Shown here: piece after piece, positions 1 through 6,131 of the stretch
Layout: each line of letters starts with the position of its first letter
Position numbering within the stretch: the stretch's first letter is position 1
From: Trueperaceae bacterium
GTDB taxonomy: Bacteria > Deinococcota > Deinococci > Deinococcales > Trueperaceae
Reading direction: 5' to 3'
Assembly (NCBI GenBank): GCA_007122815.1
Contig: SKSV01000221.1
Coordinates: forward strand, 1 to 6,320
Length of the DNA stretch: 6,320 bases
The notes under the pieces: model-generated
Told to the model about the DNA's origin: nothing
Seen by the model: only the letters and a program-made list of their open reading frames with translations
The model's database searches: none
Made by a program: the position numbers and the translations under genes

Positions 1-1209
1 AACCCGAACCGTCTTACCTGATTCGGTGCTGAAATTCTCAAAGGGTATCCCTTCGGACACTTCGTCGATAATTCTCGGCTCTTCACTATCGGTCCCCGTG
101 ATTCCCTGTAACTCGATCTTTATCCCCGTCTCGCGATGGACTGGGTTTATCGAGAACATGTGATAGGCGCCGATAGTGTTACGGCCATCCTTGCTAATCA
201 AATAGTCCCGATTACCGAGTGCGCTCAACGGCCCGCCCAGATGATGGTAGTAGGCAGAATCCGCAAATGCTGCGACCTGGAAGCCATCTTCAACATCTTG
301 GAACACCTTATGAACTGCGGCATAAAGATCACTCTCCCGCGTTCCTGTTCTGAACCGAGAGGCGTATCCCAGCGCTGCGGCCATCATAGCGCTTTCTGAT
401 CTTTTCTCGTACTTTGTCAGCGGCGTTCCGTACTTTGCCGTAGCTGTTATGTAATACAATGCATCGTAGTAGCGAGCCCCAATCGCAACTTTTGCAAATG
501 AACCTGCTTCTATTCGGTACCCATCATTGACTACCGGGTGAAGGAAATTCTCCTGTCCTGACACCCCAACAAGCACTTCATTGCACTCCACACATGCTTC
601 AGAAAGCCGTTTCAGCACCTCACCCCTAATCACCCATCCTGTAGTACCGACAGAAGCATGGCGTAGCACGTAAGAAAGAACAAGGCGCGATAATTTTGCA
701 AGCCACTCAGTTTTTCGTATCTGATTGTCATCCTCGGTAGGTGCAACCGGCGCTACCGCAGATAGAACGGTAGAGCGATATTCCGGCATACGCGGGATGA
801 GCACACTTGCCGGCAACTCAACCTCGGTAGCGTAAGACAGCTCAATTTCAGGACACATCGAGAAGCGCGTCTTAATCTCGGGAACCGCGCGAGTTAGTTC
901 GAACGCTTTTCCGACAATTTGGATTCGGACGCAGGTGTTATCGAAGCGCACAACCGCCGACACTGGAGATTCTGCTGCCGGATCGATGTCAATCACCGAA
1001 TGCCGCAACCCGGTAAGCCAGCGCATCGCGCCTTCTTGCACCAGATGCACTCCGTTGCAGTTGAGCAACCTGACCGCAGCCTTCAAGCGACTGAGCTTGC
1101 TCCGCAGCTCATGCGGCGTCAGAGGCGGCGGTCTGTGCGCTACCAGTTCTTCGTACAGCGATTCTTCGGTGTTATCACGGTAAGGCCCGTCGTCAAGGCT
1201 GGGAATCAT
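1..1209 (-). CDS. M24-fold (aminopeptidase P/creatinase-like) protein, metal site degenerate, 3' end outside window
   Basis: This is an open frame of 403 codons from an ATG at 1209 to the window edge with no stop. Residues ~35-175 look like the creatinase-type N-terminal domain (GAMRWLTGLRH at 60-70 resembles the usual 'NVRYLTGF' segment). Residues ~175-380 look like the pita-bread M24 domain: His224 after an SGxENFLHP segment, the core strand at 239-261 (GARYY...YITATAKYG), His322-His323 followed by GGP, FSINP at 352-356 and GIKIE at 362-366. Lined up by eye with active M24 enzymes, the first Asp ligand is Ala242, the second is Tyr253 and the first Glu is Asn355; only a His (322/323) and Glu366 remain. 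Length is close to the family norm, so little is probably missing. The start overlaps the permease 2 stop by 4 bases (ATGA) and has no clear ribosome binding site, which points to translational coupling. Fold assignment is fairly sure; function is unknown, and peptidase activity is doubtful. Confidence 0.8.
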   Translation of the reverse strand, partial: MIPSLDDGPYRDNTEESLYEELVAHRPPPLTPHELRSKLSRLKAAVRLLNCNGVHLVQEGAMRWLTGLRHSVIDIDPAAESPVSAVVRFDNTCVRIQIVGKAFELTRAVPEIKTRFSMCPEIELSYATEVELPASVLIPRMPEYRSTVLSAVAPVAPTEDDNQIRKTEWLAKLSRLVLSYVLRHASVGTTGWVIRGEVLKRLSEACVECNEVLVGVSGQENFLHPVVNDGYRIEAGSFAKVAIGARYYDALYYITATAKYGTPLTKYEKRSESAMMAAALGYASRFRTGTRESDLYAAVHKVFQDVEDGFQVAAFADSAYYHHLGGPLSALGNRDYLISKDGRNTIGAYHMFSINPVHRETGIKIELQGITGTDSEEPRIIDEVSEGIPFENFSTESGKTVRV

Positions 1210-2177
1210 CGTGCTATCGCCGTGTTTCGCAGACTGTCGACCATGACCGCCAGAAATATTACCGCCCCGCGCACAATAGTATAGACAAAAGGTGATGCAT
1301 CCATGAAGGTTAATCCATTAAAAATAATTACGATGATTCCGATTCCTATCGCTGCATTGGGTAAGACTTGGCCCTTACCACCGAAAAGACTTGTTCCGCC
1401 AATGACGGCCGCCGGAATTATGACAAACTCATTACCAAACGCGAAGTTGGAAGACACAGCCGAAACCTGGGCGGCAGAGAGGAACCCCGCAATCCCGGCA
1501 GCAACGCTCGAAATAACATATACCGAGAAGACTATCGATCTCACCCGGATTCCGGTAGTCTCCGCACCATGATAATCATTGCCGAGAGCGTACAGGTGCC
1601 GCCCGTATTGGGTGCGTTTGAGAACGTACTGTCCAATCACTGCGAAAACGAGAAACATCCAGACACTGAACGGCAGACCGAGAAAGCGAAATCGAGCTAT
1701 GATCGCCGAAGCCTCACCAAAATACAGTCCTCTCGATCGGCTGATGAACAACGCCAACCCACGAGCCACGCTGAGCATCGCAATCGTTGTGATGAACGGA
1801 ACAAGTTTGAATCGGGCGATCAGTATACCGTTGCTCACTCCAATCAAAACGCTGACCGAGACGGCAACAATGAAGCCAACGGGAAGAGTCACACCCAACC
1901 TGTCAAACATATAGGCCGCAGCAGTGCCGGACAGAAACATAACCGAGCCAACAGAAATATCAATTCCTGCGGTCAACATTACGAAAGTGATCCCAATTAC
2001 GGCGATACCCAGCGGAGCAGACTGCTGTAGCACATTCACCAGATTTCGCAGTGTCAGAAACCTGGGATTCATGATTCCGAAAAACACAATCAGGAGTGCG
2101 AGTATTACGAAAATGCCCACCTGGTATAGTGCTTGTTCTCTCGCACGCCAGGCCTCTGACTTTGCGCGTCGTATCAT
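1206..2177 (-). CDS. CUT2-family sugar ABC transporter permease 2 (RbsC-like)
   Basis: This 323-residue inner-membrane protein is one of the two channel subunits of the importer. It has a short, positively charged cytoplasmic N-terminus (residues 1-15) followed by about 8-10 hydrophobic segments. Family hallmarks of RbsC-type permeases (BPD_transp_2) are visible: TAGIDISVGS at 69-78, SNGILIARFKLVPFITTIAMLSVARG around 115-140, the cytoplasmic coupling region with YGRHLYALGND at 191-201 and AETTGIRV at 205-212, and VIGGTSLFGGKG at 258-269. The ATG at 2177 overlaps the ATPase stop by 4 bases (ATGA) and is preceded by a purine-rich GAGGGGAAGG ribosome binding site 7 bases upstream, inside the ATPase gene. 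The gene ends in an ATGA overlap with the M24-like gene. It differs clearly from permease 1, so a heterodimeric channel like those of the AI-2 (LsrC/LsrD) and YtfT/YjfF systems is likely. The substrate cannot be read from the sequence. Confidence 0.95.
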   Translation of the reverse strand: MIRRAKSEAWRAREQALYQVGIFVILALLIVFFGIMNPRFLTLRNLVNVLQQSAPLGIAVIGITFVMLTAGIDISVGSVMFLSGTAAAYMFDRLGVTLPVGFIVAVSVSVLIGVSNGILIARFKLVPFITTIAMLSVARGLALFISRSRGLYFGEASAIIARFRFLGLPFSVWMFLVFAVIGQYVLKRTQYGRHLYALGNDYHGAETTGIRVRSIVFSVYVISSVAAGIAGFLSAAQVSAVSSNFAFGNEFVIIPAAVIGGTSLFGGKGQVLPNAAIGIGIIVIIFNGLTFMDASPFVYTIVRGAVIFLAVMVDSLRNTAIAR

Positions 2178-3727
2178 TTGGCTGCCTTCCCCTCAACTGC
2201 TGCCATCATGATGGCTTCTTCGTCAAAATCCTCTCGGTTCAGATCGATTACCACACGACCGTAATGCATTACAATTATCCGGTCACAGACCCCCAACAGC
2301 TCCTCATATTCTGAGGAGATCATTAGCACTGCTGTGCCCTCCTGCGCAATCCGGTGAATGAGAGAGTAGATCTCCAACTTGGCGCCAACATCTACGCCTT
2401 TGGTGGGCTCATCGAGTATCAACACTGCCGGGTTTTGCATCAACCACTTGCCGAGAACCGCCTTCTGCTGGTTGCCCCCACTCAGAAGGGCAACGTTCTT
2501 TCCTAGCCCAGGAGTCTTTATCGATATCTGTTCAACCATTCTTGTTGCCCAACCTCGCGAATTACTCTCGTTAATGACGGACAGCGGGCCTTCGCCAAGT
2601 CGCTCAAGGCAGACCGAAGTAAGGTTATACTGCAGCGTCAGAGGCATAAAGAGCCCCTCATTGCGTCTGTTTTCCGTCAGAAACGCTATCCCATGGTTGA
2701 TAGCAATGTCAGGCCTCAGCGGCGTGACCGGTTCCCCGTTACAGAGCACTTCGCCAGAGGCTATATCGTCAACTCCAAATATGGCACGGGCAAACTCGGA
2801 TCTTCCTGCACCGACCATTCCGAATACACCTACCACCTCTTTGCGACGCAGAGTGAGCTGCAGATTTTCAATCTTGGCCTCAGGTACGCACAGCCCGTTT
2901 ACTGCCAATACCGGCTCGCCAATTTCTTTGTCCGTCGGGTAGTCGGGGAACTTTCCACTGAACTCTTTGCCAACCATAAGGCGAATCACCGACTCCGGGG
3001 TTACGGACTCGCGGTCTATATCGCCAACTACCTCTCCATCTCGCATGACAACAACTCGATCACATAGTGAGAATACATCTTCCAGGATATGCGAGATATA
3101 GATGATCGACTTACCTCTAGACCGAAGGTCAGAAATCAGCCTGAATAGATTCTGCTTCTCCCTGCTGGATAGCGAAGTGGTAGGTTCATCGAAAATAAGA
3201 ACACCGGCGTTCTTCTGAATCGCCTTGGCAATCTCCACGACTTGCCGGTGCCCCATCCGCAGAGTTTCGACTTGTGCGCGTGGATTCAACTCCCGGTCCA
3301 GCTCTTCAAGAGCCTCAATGGCAATTTCCCGAACTCGCTTACGGTCAATCGCCCGAAAGATCCCTCTCTTTGGGAAATCGTCGATACAGATGTTCTCTTC
3401 AACCGTCAGATTGAGGAACAGACTAAGTTCTTGGTGAATGAGGGCAATACCGCGCCGTTCGGCGTCTTTGGGATTCCTCGGCGAATACTTCTCGCCCAGA
3501 AGGTGCATCTCGCCGGTGTCAGGCAAGACAACCCCAGACAATACGTTCATCAGCGTAGATTTTCCGGCACCGTTCTCTCCAACAACTCCAAGTACTTCGC
3601 CCTTGGCAAGGGAGAGTGCAACGGAGTTCAGTGCATGAACGCCGCCAAACCTCTTGTCTACTCCTGAAACTTCGAGCACAGGGTTACCGCGCTGTGCGCC
3701 ACCAGCGGGGCCTTCCGTATTCATCAT
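2174..3727 (-). CDS. CUT2-family sugar ABC transporter ATP-binding protein with two ATPase domains (RbsA/MglA-like)
   Basis: This 517-residue cytoplasmic ATPase powers the importer; length and two-domain layout match RbsA/MglA/XylG. Domain 1 (about 17-250) has Walker A GENGAGKS at 50-57, Q-loop Gln99, Walker B LIFDEPT at 177-183 and switch His213. Its signature is LRMGHRQ at 156-162, where relatives usually have LSxGxQQ. Domain 2 (about 270-510) has Walker A GMVGAGRS at 303-310, with Arg in place of Lys and Ser472 in place of the switch His, both usual for this family. It keeps a full LSGGNQQK signature at 415-422 and Walker B LILDEPT at 436-442. Only the site made of Walker A/B of domain 1 and the signature of domain 2 looks fully competent. 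The first of two adjacent ATGs (3727) is chosen because AAGGA lies 8 bases upstream; it overlaps the permease 1 stop by 4 bases. The gene overlaps permease 2 by another 4. Confidence 0.97.
   Translation of the reverse strand: MMNTEGPAGGAQRGNPVLEVSGVDKRFGGVHALNSVALSLAKGEVLGVVGENGAGKSTLMNVLSGVVLPDTGEMHLLGEKYSPRNPKDAERRGIALIHQELSLFLNLTVEENICIDDFPKRGIFRAIDRKRVREIAIEALEELDRELNPRAQVETLRMGHRQVVEIAKAIQKNAGVLIFDEPTTSLSSREKQNLFRLISDLRSRGKSIIYISHILEDVFSLCDRVVVMRDGEVVGDIDRESVTPESVIRLMVGKEFSGKFPDYPTDKEIGEPVLAVNGLCVPEAKIENLQLTLRRKEVVGVFGMVGAGRSEFARAIFGVDDIASGEVLCNGEPVTPLRPDIAINHGIAFLTENRRNEGLFMPLTLQYNLTSVCLERLGEGPLSVINESNSRGWATRMVEQISIKTPGLGKNVALLSGGNQQKAVLGKWLMQNPAVLILDEPTKGVDVGAKLEIYSLIHRIAQEGTAVLMISSEYEELLGVCDRIIVMHYGRVVIDLNREDFDEEAIMMAAVEGKAAK
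2185..2194 (-). promoter_or_regulatory. ribosome binding site of permease 2
   Basis: The minus strand reads GAGGGGAAGG inside the last codons of the ATPase gene, 7 bases before the ATG at 2177. It gives permease 2 its own initiation signal in addition to coupling through the stop/start overlap. Confidence 0.65.
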
Positions 3728-4710
3728 GTCCCTTGTCCTTCAGTAGCCATTCTCTTGACTGAATCAAGCCCGGCTGACAGCAGTATGAGCGCCCCCTTGA
3801 TAATGTTGATTACAAACCAGGAGACACCAAAAAGGCCGAGGATGGTATTCATTATGACAATGAAGAACACCCCAAGCGTCGTACCAAACGTATCACCCTT
3901 ACCACCGAGAACACTCCCGCCGCCAATTGTGATAGCTACGATGATGTCGAGAAAGAACTGTTCGCCGTGTGCGGGGGCCCCGCTCGCAAGGCGAGACAAG
4001 AGTATTGCCCCGGCCAATCCGGCACAGATCCCACTAATCAGGAACAACCGGAAAACGTTCCTTTTCACCGGCATACCGGAAATGCGCGCTACTTCGGGGT
4101 TGGTCCCTATGTAGTACATTCTCCTGCCGAATACGGTCTTTCGCAGTACGAATTGCGTCACCACAATGACTGCAACAAGCAGCAGAAAGGGAATTGGAAT
4201 TATGTCAAAAATGCGAGTGCGAGAGATCGCTATGAACTGCTCGGGCAGATTGGAAATTGTACTGGCCCGCGTATACAGTGTGGCAATCCCTTGACCCAGC
4301 ATCATGGTTGCAAGCGTAGTGATGAAAGAAGGCATGTTCAGTCGGGTAACCGCAATTCCGTTCACCGCGCCAAACCCAAGCCCAATGCTGAGCATCACAA
4401 CTATCGCTACAGGAATGGAATAGACAGGGTTCGCAATCAATCCGCCCTCAAGCGTAATGATGGATGCCCCAACCACCGTAACTAGAGACATCTGAGAGGT
4501 GACGGAAAAGTCGATTCCGCCGTTTATTACCACAAACGTCACGCCTGCGGCAACAATGCCCAGGACCGCACTCTGAAGTAACATATTGCGGACGTTAACA
4601 ACAGACAGGAAGTTCGGAGCAGCGAACGCCCCTATGACGATCATAAGCAGGAGAAAGGCAATCAATATCCGATCTTTAATGAAGCTTAGCGTAGTGTCCA
4701 GCATAGCCAC
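3724..4710 (-). CDS. CUT2-family sugar ABC transporter permease 1 (RbsC-like), GTG start
   Basis: This 328-residue inner-membrane permease is the second channel subunit. Visible RbsC-type hallmarks are NGGIDFSVTS at 63-72, NGIAVTRLNMPSFITTLATM at 117-136, the coupling loop with FGRRMYYIGTNPEVARISGMPV at 194-215, and IGGGSVLGGKG at 262-272, among about 8-10 hydrophobic segments. GTG at 4710 is preferred over ATG two codons in (4704) because GGAGGAA at 4718-4724 sits 7-9 bases before the GTG but 13-15 before the ATG. It follows the binding-protein gene after a 116-base spacer with two hairpins, while its 3' end overlaps the ATPase start. This arrangement (binding protein separated, membrane and ATPase genes fused in translation) fits a need for more binding protein than transporter. 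The hydrophobic core differs from permease 2 throughout, so the pair is not a recent duplication. Confidence 0.95.
   Translation of the reverse strand: MAMLDTTLSFIKDRILIAFLLLMIVIGAFAAPNFLSVVNVRNMLLQSAVLGIVAAGVTFVVINGGIDFSVTSQMSLVTVVGASIITLEGGLIANPVYSIPVAIVVMLSIGLGFGAVNGIAVTRLNMPSFITTLATMMLGQGIATLYTRASTISNLPEQFIAISRTRIFDIIPIPFLLLVAVIVVTQFVLRKTVFGRRMYYIGTNPEVARISGMPVKRNVFRLFLISGICAGLAGAILLSRLASGAPAHGEQFFLDIIVAITIGGGSVLGGKGDTFGTTLGVFFIVIMNTILGLFGVSWFVINIIKGALILLSAGLDSVKRMATEGQGT
3736..3740 (-). promoter_or_regulatory. ribosome binding site of the ATPase gene
   Basis: AAGGA on the minus strand lies within the end of permease 1, 8 bases before the ATG at 3727 and 11 before the second ATG at 3724. 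It supports the first ATG as the start, giving the 4-base overlap. Confidence 0.6.
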
Positions 4711-4717
4711 TCTTGGA

Positions 4718-4724
4718 TTCCTCC
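4718..4724 (-). promoter_or_regulatory. ribosome binding site that decides the GTG start of permease 1
   Basis: The minus strand reads GGAGGAA, 7-9 bases before GTG at 4710 and 13-15 before the alternative ATG at 4704. The spacing favours the GTG. It directly follows the repeated 11-base sequence at 4725-4735. Confidence 0.8.
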
Positions 4725-4735
4725 GCGTCTACCGA
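4725..4735 (-). repeat. 11-base direct repeat, copy in the binding protein-permease spacer
   Basis: The minus strand reads TCGGTAGACGC, identical to the copy at 5916-5926. It sits immediately before the ribosome binding site of permease 1. No function can be assigned; a regulator site or an RNA-level element are the obvious possibilities. Confidence 0.6.
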
Positions 4736-4738
4736 CAG

Positions 4739-4773
4739 GCGGCGTGGGCACCAGAACTAAGGACCCACACCGC
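4739..4773 (-). repeat. GC-rich hairpin in the binding protein-permease spacer
   Basis: On the minus strand GCGGTGTGGG (4773-4764) pairs with CCCACGCCGC (4748-4739): 10 pairs including one T-G wobble, around a 15-base loop. It ends 15 bases before the ribosome binding site of permease 1 and lacks a following T-run. Together with the first hairpin it fills most of the 116-base spacer. The likely role is to stop 3' exonucleases or lower downstream expression, so that binding protein exceeds permease. That role is inferred from position. Confidence 0.6.
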
Positions 4774-4793
4774 GCCAAATTCAGATTCTCTGT

Positions 4794-4827
4794 GATAACA
4801 CAATTACACCAACTGGTGTTTGTTATC
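4794..4827 (-). repeat. hairpin directly after the binding-protein stop codon
   Basis: On the minus strand GATAACA (4827-4821) pairs perfectly with TGTTATC (4800-4794). Inside lies a second perfect stem, ACACC (4819-4815) and GGTGT (4810-4806), with an AGTT loop; a 1-base/5-base internal bulge separates the two stems. The structure begins at the last base of the TAG stop. No T-run follows, so it is not an ordinary intrinsic terminator. It may protect the 3' end of a binding-protein message, as hairpins after malE-type genes do, or be a DNA operator, as it is also a good dyad. Confidence 0.65.
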
Positions 4828-5807
4828 TAGCGGTCCACATAACCCCACGCTTGGTACGCCATCTCATCAAAATTGTCTCGCGTAACTTCAAAACCGGGGT
4901 CTTTCACGTCGCGCGAAGGAAGAGTTCCGCCCTGGGCAAGCGTCACAGCTGCATCTACACAGCGCTCTGCGGTGGAAATAGCATCCTGAACCGATACAAT
5001 GTCAACGTAGCCGGCAGCGATCTCATCAAGGGCGTCTTCCGCTCCATCGAGTGTTGCATAAAACACGTGATCGGGATGGTCGTATTGATGCCAGACATCC
5101 TGCTGCTGCATAGCTGATTTGATCGCAGGCAGAAGAAAATCCGAGGGCGCCATCACGATATTGATGTCGTGGGCCTCAAAAGCATTCACCGCGCCACCAT
5201 ACGCCAATTCCGGATTCCACTCTGTTGGAACCTTGGCTACCAGATTGAGCCATTCAGGATTTGCCTCGATGACCTCCATGAAGCCCTGATCGCGCAGCAC
5301 CGCATTCACATCGCCGAGGTCACCAACGAATAGCAGAACGTTCTGACGAGACCCTTGATCCTTTGCCCACTCCAGCGCAGCTTCGGCCAAACGTCTAGCC
5401 ATGGCGGTGTTGTCGGAAGCCATGTTAAACGCTACGTCACCGCCCGAAGCCGCACGATTGTTGGTGATGAATGGCACACCAGCATCGTTGGCCGAGCGAA
5501 CCCCGGCAACAATCGCATCACCATCCACCGGGGCGGCGATGATTGCGTCAACACCGCGCGCAATCAGCGTCTCGATCTGTTCATTCTGACGAGCAGCATC
5601 ACCGTCGGCAATAACTTCGACTATCCGAATGCCCCCCAATTGCTCAACGTACGCCATCAAGCCGTTGTAATTTGCGAGCCAGAACTGAGACTCCAGGTTA
5701 TCATAGGAAAGCCCGATCGTAATCTCGTCCGTTGCCCGCTGTCCGCCGGCCGATAGCCCAAATGCGACAACCAGCAAAACCAAACCTAACAAGAGTGCCT
5801 TTTTCAT
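4827..5807 (-). CDS. periplasmic sugar-binding protein of a CUT2 ABC importer (RbsB-like)
   Basis: This 326-residue protein is a type I periplasmic binding protein (Peripla_BP_4) that captures the ligand for the importer. Residues 1-20 are a signal peptide: KK, a hydrophobic stretch at 4-18, then SAGGQ, with cleavage expected near 20-22. No cysteine lies there, so it is a soluble periplasmic protein rather than a lipoprotein. The mature part begins ITIGLSYDNLESQFW (29-43), matching the first strand and the stacking aromatics of RbsB. Other family segments are IIAAPVDGDAIV at 89-100, VPFITNNRAA at 111-120, NMASDN at 128-133, MAPSD at 219-223, LDGAEDAL at 253-260 and VSVQDA at 271-276. Against E. 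coli RbsB by eye, Arg118, Asp254 and Gln274 of the ribose contacts are kept, while others become Asn117, Val170 and Ser222. A ligand related to but different from ribose is inferred. AAGGAGG stands 7 bases before the ATG, predicting strong translation. Gene 1 of the importer operon. Confidence 0.96.
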   Translation of the reverse strand: MKKALLLGLVLLVVAFGLSAGGQRATDEITIGLSYDNLESQFWLANYNGLMAYVEQLGGIRIVEVIADGDAARQNEQIETLIARGVDAIIAAPVDGDAIVAGVRSANDAGVPFITNNRAASGGDVAFNMASDNTAMARRLAEAALEWAKDQGSRQNVLLFVGDLGDVNAVLRDQGFMEVIEANPEWLNLVAKVPTEWNPELAYGGAVNAFEAHDINIVMAPSDFLLPAIKSAMQQQDVWHQYDHPDHVFYATLDGAEDALDEIAAGYVDIVSVQDAISTAERCVDAAVTLAQGGTLPSRDVKDPGFEVTRDNFDEMAYQAWGYVDR

Positions 5808-5814
5808 GACTACT

Positions 5815-5821
5815 CCTCCTT
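5815..5821 (-). promoter_or_regulatory. ribosome binding site of the binding-protein gene
   Basis: On the minus strand this reads AAGGAGG, 7 bases before the ATG at 5807. It is the strongest ribosome binding site in the window and fits the high output usually needed for a periplasmic binding protein. Confidence 0.9.
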
Positions 5822-5915
5822 TATCTTCGGAACAGAAGCATACGGTAACACCGCTGAACTACTGTTTCACTCACCGCTACACGATAGCCGATGTCAACCG
5901 GCAATAAACCGCAAA

Positions 5916-5926
5916 GCGTCTACCGA
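5916..5926 (-). repeat. 11-base direct repeat, copy upstream of the operon
   Basis: The minus strand reads TCGGTAGACGC, the same as at 4725-4735 and in the same orientation. It lies about 110 bases before the binding-protein start, just upstream of the TTGACA at 5897-5892. Confidence 0.6.
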
Positions 5927-6131
5927 TCCACTTCCGCTATGAACACCTCATCTTGACCACAAACTCCATTAGCTCGCCTATTGGGTGTCATTCAGCTCAT
6001 TGTACGCCAATTATGGGGTCGATTGCTTCACCGGTCTTTACCAAAACTCGCAATTTGTTCACAGATATTGCCCGGAGTAAGCGCCGGCAGCCCCACACCG
6101 AAATAATCCACGCATCTGATTCTTATCGCTG

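Larger units (their letters stand above)
5808..6131. other. 324-base non-coding region upstream of the importer operon
   Basis: No credible coding sequence is seen on either strand here. The gap separates the URO-D-like gene from the binding-protein gene and should hold the operon promoter. A perfect -35-like TTGACA occurs on the minus strand at 5897-5892, inside a small dyad (GCCG, 8 bases, CGGC), but nothing resembling a good -10 box follows at 16-18 bases, so no promoter is called. The region also holds an 11-base sequence repeated in the next spacer (5916-5926), two near-copies of a GAGCT-AATG motif (5967-5998), two copies of AGCGGTG on the minus strand (5849-5855, 5872-5878), and a CGGT-GTT-ACCG dyad at 5843-5853. 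No clear terminator follows the URO-D gene. Confidence 0.7.

Noticed and set aside
136..1284. Several plus-strand frames (136-399, 919-1284, 935-1183).
   Set aside because: They are antisense to the M24-like gene, which is open across the whole 1-1209 stretch with a coherent fold signature.
1368..2030. A 220-codon open frame on the plus strand.
   Set aside because: It lies wholly antisense to permease 2, its product is hydrophilic without any recognisable domain, and the minus-strand frame shows clear permease motifs and membrane segments. It is a shadow.
2780..2830. Arg instead of Lys in the second Walker A motif of the ATPase as an inactivating mutation.
   Set aside because: This substitution is usual in the second domain of RbsA/MglA-type ATPases, so it is a family trait rather than damage.
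2379..2942. A 187-codon open frame on the plus strand.
   Set aside because: It is antisense to the conserved second ATPase domain, rich in Ser/Pro/Thr as expected for a shadow, and has no family resemblance.
5875..5897. TTGACA on the minus strand as a sigma-70 promoter for the operon.
   Set aside because: No acceptable -10 hexamer is found at normal spacing; a perfect -35 alone is weak evidence.
6061..6131. CCGG arms on both sides of an 8-base loop downstream of the URO-D-like gene, as a possible terminator.
   Set aside because: The stem is only about 4-5 pairs and is not followed by a T-run; the support is too thin to call.
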